Shown: positions 26,501-34,769 of the stretch, piece after piece
Layout of the letters: every line of letters starts with the position of its first letter
Position numbering within the stretch: the first letter of the stretch is position 1
Assembly: GCF_025567165.1 (NCBI RefSeq)
Contig: NZ_JAOQKC010000006.1
Coordinates: forward strand, 128,836-192,835
Source: Laedolimicola ammoniilytica
GTDB lineage: Bacteria > Bacillota > Clostridia > Lachnospirales > Lachnospiraceae
Direction: 5' to 3'
DNA: 64,000 bases
The notes under the pieces: model-generated
Told to the model about the DNA's origin: nothing
Database searches by the model: none
The model's input: the letters and a program-made list of their open reading frames with translations, nothing else
Translations under genes and position numbers: made by a program

Positions 26501-28086
26501 AAGGGAATCGGGGTCTGGGGATTCACGAATACACTGAATTTGTCCGTGATCTCACCCTGTTCCACCCGCACGGCTCCGATCTCAATGATCCGGTCATTTT
26601 CCGCGGAAAAGCCGGTGGTCTCAATGTCAAAGACCACATAGGCGTCGTCCAGGCTTTGTCCGGCCGCGTCGGTGACGATATCCTTCAGGTCGTCGACCAG
26701 ATAGCCCTCCACGCCGTAAATGACCTTGAAATTATCGCCCTTTTCCAGGCTGTGGCTGGCTGCAGGGTAAGCCTGTACCACGCCGTGATCCGTCACCGCA
26801 ATAGCCTTATGTCCCCAGGATTTCGCCCGCTTGATAATGTCCTCCACTTCAGAGACACCGTCCATATCACTCATCTTCGTATGACAATGAAGCTCCACCC
26901 GTTTCAGCTCACTGTTGTCTACCCGAGGCGTCCGGAAATCCGAAGATTTTTTAATTCCCACCACGGAGCTGATGGTCAGCTCGTTGTCAAAACGGTCCAT
27001 GGCGGTAAGACCCTTCAGCTTGATGAAGGCTCCCTTTTTCAACTTCTCCCGGAAGGCTTCCATTTCGTCATTTTTCTCGAAGATTTTGATACGGATGGTG
27101 TCCGTGTAATCGGTCACCGTGATAGTTACAATGGTCTTCTCGCCGCGGATCTCCCGCTCGTCCCAGCCGGTCACCTGGCCGTGGATGACCACCTCGCCCA
27201 TTTCTCCAATGACCTGCACCAGATCGATGAGCTCGCTGTCGTCAAAATCACGACCGTAAAGCACGTCAGGATTGTTGCTGGCGCCACGGCTTCGGAAACC
27301 ACCGCCGGAACGCAGGGTCTTGCCGTAGGCGTACTCGCTTTTGCCGAAATTGCCAAAGTTCTTCTTGCCGCCTGTGGATGCAGCCGCAGGCTTCTTCTCC
27401 GTTTTCATGCCGCCGGAGCTGCCGACGTCTCCTGCTGCCGTACTGTTTCCGCCCGCGCGTTCCGCGTTCTCTGCACTCTCCGCAGCGTCTGCCGCCTGCT
27501 TGGCCGCCCACATGGCCGCGTTCAGGGCCTCCGCCTGCTTCTCCACGTCCGCACGGCCGCTGCGCTTCTTCTTTTCTTCCTTTTTATCCACAAACTCCAC
27601 CTGGATTTTCACATCCAATCCACATCGTTCCGTGAAAATCTTATACAGAATGCGGATAAGTTCATCGGCCGCGTCCTCACCCAGAGTGGTCTTCGCAAGT
27701 TCCATTTTCAGGATATTGGCTTCCGGAAACTCGATCTTCGCCCCCCGGAACAGGTTGTACTCCAGCATGCTGTAATGGCGCAGTTCAAAGAGAATGCTGT
27801 CCTTATAGAGCTCCATCAGCTTTTCCGGGTTGTACTGCCCCGACAGCTCATAGCGCTCCAGAATCCTGACTGTGATATCCGACGCCCCGAAGAGCTGCTT
27901 TTTTAAAGTCTTTTCAAGCTGAAAAAGCTGCTCCTTATGGATCAGCTTTCCGCTCACAAGATATACTCTTATGAAATTTTTTGCCCGGTTGGAGGTGACC
28001 TTTTCCACCTTCACCTGCTCCAGCAGATCCTGAAGCCCCTGCTCCACATGGAGCGGCGGAAAGACCTCCGCGAACATTTTTGTCAT
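23563..28086 (-). CDS. polC: DNA polymerase III PolC-type alpha subunit
   Basis: The replicative polymerase of low-GC Gram-positives, 1507 residues. Order: N-terminal domain (about 1-200) then an Ala/Gly-rich linker with GGKKNFGNFGK, an OB-fold (about 290-375), PHP domain starting VELHCHTKMSDMDG, a split-in proofreading exonuclease with VFDIETTGFSAENDRIIEIG, then the catalytic palm with PDIDLNFSGDYQ and a zinc-finger with CPACHYSD and CPVCGG. The C-terminus carries NQLSLFD, a clamp-binding peptide. I place the start at 28086 (MTKMFAEVF), with AGGGA upstream; an in-frame ATG 45 bases upstream is possible. The gene is single, with ispG 62 bases upstream on the same strand. Confidence 0.97.
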   Translation of the reverse strand: MTKMFAEVFPPLHVEQGLQDLLEQVKVEKVTSNRAKNFIRVYLVSGKLIHKEQLFQLEKTLKKQLFGASDITVRILERYELSGQYNPEKLMELYKDSILFELRHYSMLEYNLFRGAKIEFPEANILKMELAKTTLGEDAADELIRILYKIFTERCGLDVKIQVEFVDKKEEKKKRSGRADVEKQAEALNAAMWAAKQAADAAESAENAERAGGNSTAAGDVGSSGGMKTEKKPAAASTGGKKNFGNFGKSEYAYGKTLRSGGGFRSRGASNNPDVLYGRDFDDSELIDLVQVIGEMGEVVIHGQVTGWDEREIRGEKTIVTITVTDYTDTIRIKIFEKNDEMEAFREKLKKGAFIKLKGLTAMDRFDNELTISSVVGIKKSSDFRTPRVDNSELKRVELHCHTKMSDMDGVSEVEDIIKRAKSWGHKAIAVTDHGVVQAYPAASHSLEKGDNFKVIYGVEGYLVDDLKDIVTDAAGQSLDDAYVVFDIETTGFSAENDRIIEIGAVRVEQGEITDKFSVFVNPQTPIPFEIEKLTGINDEMVMNEPTIEEILPKFLDFCKGAVMVAHNAGFDMSFIRKNSERQGLPCEFTVVDTVALARILLPQLNRFKLDTVAKALNVSLENHHRAVDDAGCTAEIFVKFVQMLKERDIFDLNGVNRMSTLDADAIKKLPSHHVIILAKNEIGRVNLYRMVSWSHMDYFARVPRIPKSVLQKHREGLIVGSACEAGELYQALVRSAPDEEIARLVNFYDYLEIQPLGNNEFMLRGERPTFELKDDLIRLNKKIVSLGEQFHKPVVATCDVHFLNPEDEVYRRIIMAGKGFKDADDQAPLYLRTTEEMLAEFEYLGSDKAEEVVITNTNKIADMIERISPVRPDKCPPVIENSDQTLRDICYEKAHSIYGGELPQVVTERLEKELHSIISNGFAVMYIIAQKLVWKSNADGYLVGSRGSVGSSFVATMAGITEVNPLPPHYYCPACHYSDFESEEVRKYAGAAGCDMPDKACPVCGGPLKKEGFDIPFETFLGFKGDKEPDIDLNFSGDYQSKAHKYTEVIFGTGQTFRAGTIGTLADKTAFGYVKNYYEERGQHKRNCEIDRIVQGCVGVRRSTGQHPGGIVVLPHGEEIHSFTPIQHPANDMTTDIITTHFDYHSIDHNLLKLDILGHDDPTMIRMLEDLTGLDAKTIPLDDQDVMSLFKNTEALGIKPEDIDGCPLGCLGIPEFGTDFVIQMVCDAKPQSFSDLIRISGLSHGTDVWLNNAQRFIKEGKATISTAICTRDDIMLYLIHQGVEPSLSFTIMESVRKGKGLKPEWIEAMKAEGVEDWYIESCKMIKYMFPKAHAAAYVMMAWRIAYCKINYPLAYYAAYFSIRASAFSYELMCQGKERLAYFMSDYKRRSDSLSKKEQDSMKDMHIVQEMYARGFEFWPIDIYRAKAHRFQIIDGKLMPALSTIEGLGDKAADQLEAAAKDGPFLSRDDLRTRSKLSKTVIDFMGDLGLLGDLPESNQLSLFDYVS

Positions 28087-28148
28087 TCTATCCCTCTCTA
28101 TCTCATTCTCATCTGTCACAGGCTTGCGCACTGTCTGCGTTTCTGAGC

Positions 28149-29207
28149 TCAGTTCTCGTTCCAGTGCAGCAGTTCCTCGCGCAATGCTCCCAGAAGCTCG
28201 CTCTCCGGCATCCGCTGTACGATCTCACCCTTCTTAATCAGCATGCCGGTGCCCTTGCCGCCCGCGATTCCGATGTCAGCTTCTTTCGCCTCGCCCGGTC
28301 CATTTACCACGCAGCCCATAACTGCCACCTTGATATCATTAAGCGGAATATCCTCTACCATGCGCTCCACCTGGTTAGCCAGGCCGATGAGGTCGATCTG
28401 GGTTCTGCCGCAGGTAGGACAGGATACGACCTCAATACCGCCCTTGCGGAGCCCCAGGGTCTTCAGAATGCGCTTTGCGGAGCGAATCTCCTCCAGCGGA
28501 TCTCCGGTCAGGGACACACGGATGGTGTCGCCGATGCCCTGATACAGGATGATGCCCAGTCCCACTGCGGACTTGATATTGCCGGAATACAGGGTACCGG
28601 ACTCGGTGATGCCCACATGAAGCGGGTAATTGGTCTTCGTGGCAATCAGCTCATGGGCCCTGGCGCACATCATGACGTCGGAGGACTTGATGCTGATGAC
28701 CAGGTTGTCATAACCCATGTCTTCGATGAGGTGTACCTTATCCAGGGCGCTCTCCACGATACCCTCTGCGGTGACGCCGTGGTATTTTTCCACCAGTTCT
28801 TTTTCCAGGGAACCGCTGTTGACGCCCACGCGGATGGGGATGTTACGCTCCTTCGCAGCGTCTACTACGGCCTGTACACGTTCCCGGCTTCCGATATTGC
28901 CCGGGTTGATGCGGATCTTGTCCGCGCCGTGCTCGATGGCCGCCAGGGCCAGCTTATAATCAAAATGAATGTCCGCCACCAGCGGAATCGTAATCTGCTT
29001 CTTAATCTCGCCGAGGGCCTCCGCCGCCTCCATGGTCGGAACCGCGCAGCGGATAATGTCGCAGCCCGCCGCCGTCAGCGCCTGAATCTGGGCCACGGTA
29101 GCCTCCACATCCTCTGTCTTTGTATTGGTCATGGACTGGATCAGGATCGGATTGCCTCCTCCGATGACCCGGTCGCCGATTTTAATAACCTTCGTATGCT
29201 CTCTCAT
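28149..29207 (-). CDS. ispG: 4-hydroxy-3-methylbut-2-enyl diphosphate synthase (flavodoxin type)
   Basis: A 352-residue iron-sulfur enzyme of the MEP isoprenoid pathway. The TIM-barrel part opens with IGDRVIGGGNPILIQSMTNT. The [4Fe-4S] ligands are visible: CPTCGRTQID near 265 with two Cys, CVVNGPGEA near 302 with the third, and a conserved Glu in GEAKEADIG. Length fits the short bacterial form without the plant insert. The ATG lies inside the end of the ftsW-like gene (26-base overlap), so the two are co-transcribed. Confidence 0.96.
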   Translation of the reverse strand: MREHTKVIKIGDRVIGGGNPILIQSMTNTKTEDVEATVAQIQALTAAGCDIIRCAVPTMEAAEALGEIKKQITIPLVADIHFDYKLALAAIEHGADKIRINPGNIGSRERVQAVVDAAKERNIPIRVGVNSGSLEKELVEKYHGVTAEGIVESALDKVHLIEDMGYDNLVISIKSSDVMMCARAHELIATKTNYPLHVGITESGTLYSGNIKSAVGLGIILYQGIGDTIRVSLTGDPLEEIRSAKRILKTLGLRKGGIEVVSCPTCGRTQIDLIGLANQVERMVEDIPLNDIKVAVMGCVVNGPGEAKEADIGIAGGKGTGMLIKKGEIVQRMPESELLGALREELLHWNEN

Positions 29208-30417
29208 GTTCTCTTGCCTCCCGTAATTCTTTTTCCTTTTTAAAACGACTCTGCTTTTCTACATTTAACACCATGCCAATCTCGAACAGCAGGAACACCG
29301 ACGCCGTTCCTCCATAGCTGAAGAAGGGCAGGGTTACGCCTGTCGTGGGAAATAAGCTGGTAACGACCATCAGATTCAGCACCACCTGCAGCGCCACATG
29401 GGAAAAGACGCCGATGGCCAGAAGCCTTCCAAATACGTCCTCCGCTTCCTGGGCCACGCTGTAGAGCCGGTACAGCAGGTAGATAAACATCAATATAATC
29501 AGGCCTGCGCCGAAGATGCCAAGCTCTTCGCAGATGATGGAAAAAATCATATCATTATAGGGCTCCGGGATACGTCCCAGCTTCTGGATGCTATTGCCCA
29601 GGCCCTTCCCGAAGAGGCCGCCGGAACCAATGGCGTACAGCGCCTGCAGGGACTGGTAGGCCTTGTCCGACTCGTAGGAATAGGGATCCAGCCAGGCCAG
29701 GATACGCGCGCCACGGAAACCGCTGCCGCTGCCTGCCTCGCCTGAGGCCAGCTTCCGCTTCAGGTAGAAAATCAGGGCTCCGATTCCCGTAGCTCCCGCG
29801 CCGCCCAGCAGTACGAAGGGCCAGTACTTCGGATAGACCATAAAGGCCATCAGGAAGCTGATACCCAGCACGATGGTGGCGGTACTCATGTTGTTACTGA
29901 TTTTCAAAATCAGGACGGACACTACAGCCGTCGGAATCAGCACCGTGATAAAGGTCTTCATATTATTCAGCCGACTGGAATAATTTCCTATCAGAGTCGC
30001 TGAAAACAGAATCATCGCCACCTTCACCGGCTCCGCCACCTGGAACTGTCCGATGCCCGGAATTCGGATCCAGCGGGTTGCGCCCTTGACCGTGACGCCC
30101 AGTCCCGGCACCAGCAGCAGCAAAATCAGCACAATCGACGCTACCAGCCCAAGCATGGCGAAATGCCGCCAGAAATGGTAATCCACATTGGCGATAACCA
30201 GCATCACTGCGATACCCACGATGCTGTATTTCAGCTGACTCATCAGTAAGTATGTGGGGTCATGCCTGAATGCGTCGCTCATGCTGGCCGTATAATAACT
30301 GGCACTGTATATCATCACCAGACCGAAGACAATCAAAAATAAGACGGCTACGATCAGGTTCATATCATAACTGAACAGATAAGAGAGAACTCTTCTCTTT
30401 TTCTTTTTATTCGCCAT
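29182..30417 (-). CDS. FtsW/RodA/SpoVE-family peptidoglycan polymerase
   Basis: A 411-residue SEDS-family protein that polymerises lipid II glycan strands with a partner PBP. About ten membrane spans are visible. Family motifs: ATRWIRIPGIGQFQVAEPVK (periplasmic loop with the R-W-I), KAYQSLQALYAIGSGGLFGKGLG and NDMIFSIICEELG near 290-330, and TTGVTLPFFSYGGTAS near 360. It is closest in order to FtsW/SpoVE. The co-transcribed gene is ispG, an isoprenoid enzyme, which supplies the undecaprenyl lipid precursor. The start at 30417 has AAGGAG upstream. Confidence 0.93.
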   Translation of the reverse strand: MANKKKKRRVLSYLFSYDMNLIVAVLFLIVFGLVMIYSASYYTASMSDAFRHDPTYLLMSQLKYSIVGIAVMLVIANVDYHFWRHFAMLGLVASIVLILLLLVPGLGVTVKGATRWIRIPGIGQFQVAEPVKVAMILFSATLIGNYSSRLNNMKTFITVLIPTAVVSVLILKISNNMSTATIVLGISFLMAFMVYPKYWPFVLLGGAGATGIGALIFYLKRKLASGEAGSGSGFRGARILAWLDPYSYESDKAYQSLQALYAIGSGGLFGKGLGNSIQKLGRIPEPYNDMIFSIICEELGIFGAGLIILMFIYLLYRLYSVAQEAEDVFGRLLAIGVFSHVALQVVLNLMVVTSLFPTTGVTLPFFSYGGTASVFLLFEIGMVLNVEKQSRFKKEKELREAREHERAYEGY

Positions 30418-30499
30418 CTGGCACTCCTTTTTGAAACTCGTTTACATTTTATTATACTTTCTTCCCATCCCTCTTGCAAGCCGAAAACGGACATCCGTC

Positions 30500-30599
30500 A
30501 AAGATCCTTTGTTATGTAACAGGGGATTCCAACGGATTTTTCTATTACATAACAAGAGACAGGATAAGTCTCCTTATCCCGCCTCTTATGTAACTTAAA
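30500..30599. repeat. Overlapping alternative hairpins downstream of ilvE
   Basis: GTTATGTAA near 30510-30519 can pair with TTACATAAC near 30545-30553. The same middle arm plus the following AAGAGACAGGATAAG can instead pair with CTTATCCCGCCTCTTATGTAA (30574-30594, interrupted). These structures are mutually exclusive. No long T-run is present on the minus strand. It fills the gap between ilvE and the ftsW-like gene. Confidence 0.5.
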
Positions 30600-30618
30600 A
30601 TGCCGTCTTGTTTAAAAA

Positions 30619-31644
30619 TTACTCTACAACCTTGATCCAGCCCTTCGGAGCCTCGATGCGGCCCATCTGGATACCTGTCAGGGTGTCATACAGCTTCTTG
30701 GTAACCGGTCCCATATCGGTCATGCCGCTGGGGAAGCAGATCTCGTTGCCATGATCTACGATCTTTCCTACCGGAGAAATAACGGCTGCTGTTCCGCAAA
30801 GTCCGCACTCCGCAAACTCCTTTACCTCTGCAAACGGCACGGTTCTCTCCTCTACTTCCATTCCCAGGTACTCTTTTGCTACATATACCAGAGAACGGCG
30901 TGTGATGGACGGAAGGATGCTGTTGGACTTCGGAGTTACCAGCTTGCCATCCTTCGTTACAAACAGGAAGTTTGCTCCGCCTGTCTCCTCCACATTGGTT
31001 CTGGTCGCTGCATCCAGGTACAGGTTCTCATCAAAGCCCTCCTGATGGGCGGTTACGATAGCGTGCATACTCATGGCGTAGTTCAGACCTGCCTTGATGT
31101 GGCCTGATCCATGGGGTGCCGCGCGGTCAAAATCAGATACCTTGATGGTAAGGGGCTTTACGCCGCCCTTGAAATACGGTCCTACCGGAGTACCGAATAC
31201 ACGGAACTGATACTCGTCAGCCGGCTTTACACCGATAACCGGGTTGGTTCCGAACATATACGGACGGATATACAGAGTTGCGCCTGTTCCGTAGGGCGGT
31301 ACATAGGCTTCATTTGCCTTTACGGTCTGTACAACTGCGTCCACGAAGCGATCCTCCGGGAATACCGGCATCTCCAGACGCTTTGCAGACTGAACCATAC
31401 GCTCTGCGTTCAGGTCCGGGCGGAAGATAACCGTCTTGCCCTGCTCTGTGGTGTATGCCTTCATACCCTCAAATACAGTCTGCGCGTACTGCAGAACGCC
31501 TGCGCACTCATTCAGGACTACATTTGCGTCGTCGGTGAGGCCGCCCTCATCCCATGCGCCATCCTTAAAGTTGGATACGTAACGCTTATCTGTCTGTACG
31601 TAACCGAAACCAATATTTGACCAGTCTAAATTTTTCTTTTCCAT
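30619..31644 (-). CDS. ilvE: Branched-chain amino acid aminotransferase
   Basis: A 341-residue PLP enzyme, fold type IV, of the class that includes yeast/animal-like BCATs. It moves amino groups between branched-chain amino acids and 2-oxoglutarate. Motifs: YVQTDKRYVSNFKDGAWDEG at the N-terminus, GHIKAGLNYA with the PLP-binding Lys near residue 194, and VEETGGANFLF plus TRRSLVYVAKEYLG further on. The start at 31644 has AGGAGG at a good distance; an upstream in-frame ATG at 31668 does not. Single gene behind its own promoter. Confidence 0.95.
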   Translation of the reverse strand: MEKKNLDWSNIGFGYVQTDKRYVSNFKDGAWDEGGLTDDANVVLNECAGVLQYAQTVFEGMKAYTTEQGKTVIFRPDLNAERMVQSAKRLEMPVFPEDRFVDAVVQTVKANEAYVPPYGTGATLYIRPYMFGTNPVIGVKPADEYQFRVFGTPVGPYFKGGVKPLTIKVSDFDRAAPHGSGHIKAGLNYAMSMHAIVTAHQEGFDENLYLDAATRTNVEETGGANFLFVTKDGKLVTPKSNSILPSITRRSLVYVAKEYLGMEVEERTVPFAEVKEFAECGLCGTAAVISPVGKIVDHGNEICFPSGMTDMGPVTKKLYDTLTGIQMGRIEAPKGWIKVVE

Positions 31645-31781
31645 GTCAAAGCTCCTCCTTACACTCATTCAGTAATTTTCTGATTTTCCTTTGGGGATTC
31701 CTGAAAATTTACTCCAGCCGTATGCCTGTATTCACACTGAGGCTGCCGCGGTCTTACCCGTACTGAACTTTAATTTTTTAT

Positions 31782-31810
31782 ATTATAGATCAGATTCTTT
31801 GATACTGCAA
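31782..31810 (-). promoter_or_regulatory. ilvE promoter
   Basis: On the minus strand, TTGCAG (31810-31805) and TATAAT (31787-31782) are 17 bases apart. The leader to the ATG is about 130 bases. It contains a T-box-like string but is otherwise unlike a T-box. Confidence 0.7.
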
Positions 31811-31830
31811 TGAGAAAAAGTGTTAATTTC

Positions 31831-32322
31831 CTATTTTTTTCGTTCGTATTTGCAGAAGGTGAACTCCAGGTCGAAATAGGTCTTCTCGTCGCTCTCCCCG
31901 GTCAGCTCCCACTCCGGATCCTCCTCCAGGTTCGGGAACCAGGCGTCGGCCATGTATTCATGATCGATACGGGTCACATGGGCCACGTTGCAGTAGGGCA
32001 GGAACTGCCTGTAAATGGTGTCGCCGCCGATGACATATACGTCCTCCGGCGGGTACTCGCTGATAAGCTCCATCGCCTCTTCTACCGTGTGAACCACCTC
32101 TGCGCCCTTTACCTGGTACTCCGGATTCCGGGTCAGCACGATGTTCGTGCGGTTCTTTAAGGGCAGGCCGTTCGGGAAGGTCTCCAGGGTTTTCCGGCCC
32201 ATGACGACCACTTTTCCGGTGGTGGCAGTGCGGAAGAACTTCATATCCTCCGGGATGCTGACCAGCAGCTTATTCTGGTAGCCGATGGCCCAGTTTTTAT
32301 CTACGGCAACGATCAGATTCAT
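31831..32322 (-). CDS. folA: Dihydrofolate reductase
   Basis: A 163-residue enzyme that regenerates tetrahydrofolate after thymidylate synthesis. Signature segments: NLIVAVDKNWAIGYQNKL (Met20-loop region), a catalytic acidic residue in the DMKFFR helix, VVMGRKTLETFP and an IGGDTIYRQFLPY motif. The length is normal for chromosomal bacterial DHFR. It follows thyA by 152 bases on the same strand, the classical thyA-folA pair. AAGGAG precedes the ATG. Confidence 0.96.
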   Translation of the reverse strand: MNLIVAVDKNWAIGYQNKLLVSIPEDMKFFRTATTGKVVVMGRKTLETFPNGLPLKNRTNIVLTRNPEYQVKGAEVVHTVEEAMELISEYPPEDVYVIGGDTIYRQFLPYCNVAHVTRIDHEYMADAWFPNLEEDPEWELTGESDEKTYFDLEFTFCKYERKK

Positions 32323-32474
32323 AGTTCTAAAACTCCTTTTACATATTTTTACTTAACATACTTTCTTACATACAACGGTCGCAAGTACTTACATTTATTT
32401 CAAATTACATTTTCCATTTTTTTATAACAGTACTATGCTTTCCCTTATCTGTTTTCACTTTTTAAGGAAATCTT

Positions 32475-33323
32475 CTATACCGCAATCGGAATATCCCTAA
32501 TCTGCGGCTCGGTCTCATACCCCTCCACATGCAGATCCTCCGTGGTAAACGCGTAGAAATCCTTCACCTCCGGATTCAGCCACACCTTCGGCGCCGGATG
32601 CTCCGGTCTCGCAATCAGTTCCCTGATGATATCCACATGGCGGTCATAGATGTGCGCGTCCGCAATCACATGCAGGAGCTCGCCCGGCACCATATCGCAG
32701 ACCTGGGCCACCATCATCAGTAAGATGGCGTACTGGCACACATTCCAGTTATTGGCCGCCAGCACGTCCTGGGAGCGCTGGTTCAGCACCATATTGAGCA
32801 CCAGCTTCTCCTCGCCCGGCCGCTTGGTCACATTATAGGTAACGCCGTAAGCGCAGGGGTACAGATGCATCTCACTCAAATCCGAAAATACATAGGTATT
32901 TGTCATAATCCGGCGGCTGTAGGGATTCTGCTTCAGATCGAAAAGCACCCGATCCATCTGATCCATGTCGCCCTCCCGGTAATGGCTCTTCACGCCGATC
33001 TGATAGCCGTAAGCCTTGCCGATGGAACCGGTCTCGTCGGCCCATTCGTCCCAGATATGGCTGTTCAGATCATGAATATTGTTGGATTTTTTCTGGTAAA
33101 TCCAGAGAATTTCATCCATACAGCTCTTAAGCCCCGTTCTTCGAAGCGTCAACGCCGGAAATTCCTTCGATAAATCATAACGGTTCACCACGCCGAAGCG
33201 CTTGATGGTGTAGGCAGAAGTGCCGTCCTCCCATTTGGGCCGCACCTTCTCCCCTTCGGTGCTGGTACCGTTCTCAATGATGTCCCGGCACATCTCTTTG
33301 AATATCTGATCTGCATAGCTCAT
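32475..33323 (-). CDS. thyA: Thymidylate synthase (ThyA type)
   Basis: A 282-residue enzyme that methylates dUMP to dTMP. The catalytic Cys lies in the motif LYPCAYGVTYN; most ThyA proteins have PCH here, so the usual His is Ala. The downstream segments LNQRSQDVLAANNWNVCQYA and HVIADAHIYDRHVDII are close to the standard RSxDxxLGxPFN and DxHxYxxH motifs, though GLP-F-N is replaced by AANNWN. This clade is seen in Firmicutes and phages and is generally annotated as ThyA. A strong promoter lies about 100 bases upstream and GGGAGG precedes the ATG. Confidence 0.92.
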   Translation of the reverse strand: MSYADQIFKEMCRDIIENGTSTEGEKVRPKWEDGTSAYTIKRFGVVNRYDLSKEFPALTLRRTGLKSCMDEILWIYQKKSNNIHDLNSHIWDEWADETGSIGKAYGYQIGVKSHYREGDMDQMDRVLFDLKQNPYSRRIMTNTYVFSDLSEMHLYPCAYGVTYNVTKRPGEEKLVLNMVLNQRSQDVLAANNWNVCQYAILLMMVAQVCDMVPGELLHVIADAHIYDRHVDIIRELIARPEHPAPKVWLNPEVKDFYAFTTEDLHVEGYETEPQIRDIPIAV

Positions 33324-33417
33324 GCGGTAGATTCCTCCCTGTCGCTCTCGTCAGGTATTACGCTTTCTGCCGTTCCGCGCGGTCTTTCTGAATCGTAATC
33401 CCTTTTCACTATTTTCT

Positions 33418-33446
33418 ATTATAGGAAATAATCGGCCTGTTTACAA
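33418..33446 (-). promoter_or_regulatory. thyA promoter
   Basis: On the minus strand, TTGTAA (33446-33441) and TATAAT (33423-33418) are separated by 17 bases. Confidence 0.65.
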
Positions 33447-33494
33447 GGGTTTGCACCCTATCGAAAATTTTTTTAACTTTTTTTGAAAAACCTG

Positions 33495-33523
33495 TTGACA
33501 AATGAGTCGAAATCCTGTAAGAT
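33495..33523 (+). promoter_or_regulatory. tRNA-Gly promoter
   Basis: TTGACA (33495-33500) and TAAGAT (33518-33523) are 17 bases apart, about 37 bases ahead of the tRNA. Confidence 0.75.
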
Positions 33524-33559
33524 ACAACATGTCGCTGATGAACAACAGCCGACACAAAT

Positions 33560-33632
33560 GCGATAGTGGCGTAGTTGGTAACGCGCGACCTTGCCAAGGT
33601 CGAGACCGCGGGTTCGAGCCCCGTCTATCGCT
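33560..33632 (+). tRNA. tRNA-Gly (anticodon GCC)
   Basis: A full cloverleaf of 73 bases: acceptor GCGATAG with CTATCGC, a 3-bp D stem GCG/CGC around TAGTTGGTAA, anticodon stem CGACC/GGTCG with loop TTGCCAA, variable AGACC and T-arm loop TTCGAGC. The anticodon GCC reads Gly codons. CCA is not encoded. It is followed by a hairpin terminator. Confidence 0.93.
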
Positions 33633-33640
33633 CTCATCAA

Positions 33641-33674
33641 AAAGGAATTCTGAGGATTCAGAATTCCTTTTTTT
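33641..33674 (+). terminator. Terminator after tRNA-Gly
   Basis: A perfect 13-base stem (33641-33653 with 33658-33670) around the loop GGAT, followed by a T-run. Confidence 0.88.
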
Positions 33675-33849
33675 ATTTCAAACTTCTTCTGTCTGCTCTC
33701 CACTTGAAAAATACACTAAAATCTCCTATACTAAATACTATGAATTTACTGGAAATTTTATATGATATGCACATTTCATTCTATATAAATATTACTATGT
33801 CAATTCGTACGCATGTTTCATTCTATGGATTTACAGGAGGATTTTCGCA

Positions 33850-34686
33850 ATGATTATTGATTTTCACACACATATATTTCCGAACACAGTGGCACACCGG
33901 GCGGTCTGCAACCTGGAGCAGGTGGGCCGGGTGGTGGCCTATACAGACGGTACCCTGGAGGATCTGAAGCACTCTATGAAGGAGGCTGGGGTCACCCATT
34001 CGGTGGTGCTTCCCATCGTGACGAAGCCCTCCCAGTTCCGCCACATCAATGAATTTGCCTGCTCCATCACCCATGAGGAGCCGGACGAGGACGGCCTTTC
34101 CATCATCAGCTTCGGCGGTATCCACCCGGATTCCCCCGACTACAAAGGCGAGCTTCGGGCTATCCGGGATATGGGACTGAAGGGCATTAAGCTCCATCCC
34201 ACCTATCAGAACACTTACATCGATGATATCCGCTATGAACGTATCATCGGCTATGCCACCGAGCTGGGGCTTCTCGTGTCCATCCACTGCGGCCGGGATC
34301 TGGGCTTTCCACGCCAGGTAAACGCCACTCCGACCAGGCTGCATCACATGATTGAAGATGTGTTTCCGAATGATAAGGGAGATACCTCCCGGCTGATTCT
34401 GGCGCACCTGGGCGGTCATGATATGGAAAATGAATCCGAGCAGCTTCTGGTGGGCGGCGACTACTACATGGATCTGGCCTACATCCTGCGCCTGGCCCTG
34501 CCGGAGCAGATTCTCCGCATGAGCCGGAATCACGGCATCGACAAGATCCTGTTTGCGACGGATTCGCCATGGAGCGGCCAGAAGGAGGACGTGGAGTATA
34601 TCAAACGGATTGGCTTTACGGATGAAGAATTGGAAAAAATTCTCTATAAGAATGGAGCAAAACTACTCGGCCTCAAAGAATCTTAA
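33850..34686 (+). CDS. Amidohydrolase-family metal-dependent hydrolase
   Basis: A 278-residue TIM-barrel hydrolase of the amidohydrolase-2 (COG2159) type. Metal ligands: DFHTHIFP at the N-terminus, GIKLHPTYQN near 115, SIHCGRDLGF near 145, ILAHLGGHD near 180, and FATDSPW near 235 with the catalytic Asp. Family members act as decarboxylases or hydrolases on varied organic acids; the substrate is unknown. GGAGG lies six to twelve bases ahead of the ATG. A single gene with a convergent neighbour and a hairpin in between. Confidence 0.85.
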   Translation: MIIDFHTHIFPNTVAHRAVCNLEQVGRVVAYTDGTLEDLKHSMKEAGVTHSVVLPIVTKPSQFRHINEFACSITHEEPDEDGLSIISFGGIHPDSPDYKGELRAIRDMGLKGIKLHPTYQNTYIDDIRYERIIGYATELGLLVSIHCGRDLGFPRQVNATPTRLHHMIEDVFPNDKGDTSRLILAHLGGHDMENESEQLLVGGDYYMDLAYILRLALPEQILRMSRNHGIDKILFATDSPWSGQKEDVEYIKRIGFTDEELEKILYKNGAKLLGLKES

Positions 34687-34698
34687 ATTGATACACAG

Positions 34699-34765
34699 AA
34701 GCGAGAGAAATCCCCTCTCACCGGGAACGCATTGTTTTCCCAGTGAGAGGGGATTTCTCTCGCTT
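34699..34765. repeat. 23-base perfect hairpin between convergent genes
   Basis: The arms 34699-34721 and 34743-34765 are perfectly inverted. The loop (34722-34742) has its own small stem GGGAA/TTCCC. It shares the 15-base motif ACGCATTG-T-TTTCCC (34727-34741) with the hairpin at 23302, with one mismatch. It probably terminates both convergent genes. Confidence 0.8.
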
Positions 34766-34769
34766 ATAT

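Noticed and set aside
23800..27906. A 1368-codon open frame antisense to polC
   Set aside because: It is a mirror of polC codon usage, has no ribosome site and its translation has no domain or normal protein composition.
31745..31758. T-box-like string (GGGTAAGACCGCGG on the minus strand) ahead of ilvE
   Set aside because: The leader from the promoter is only about 130 bases, the UGGN bulge sequence is replaced by TAAG, and no specifier stem or terminator is visible.
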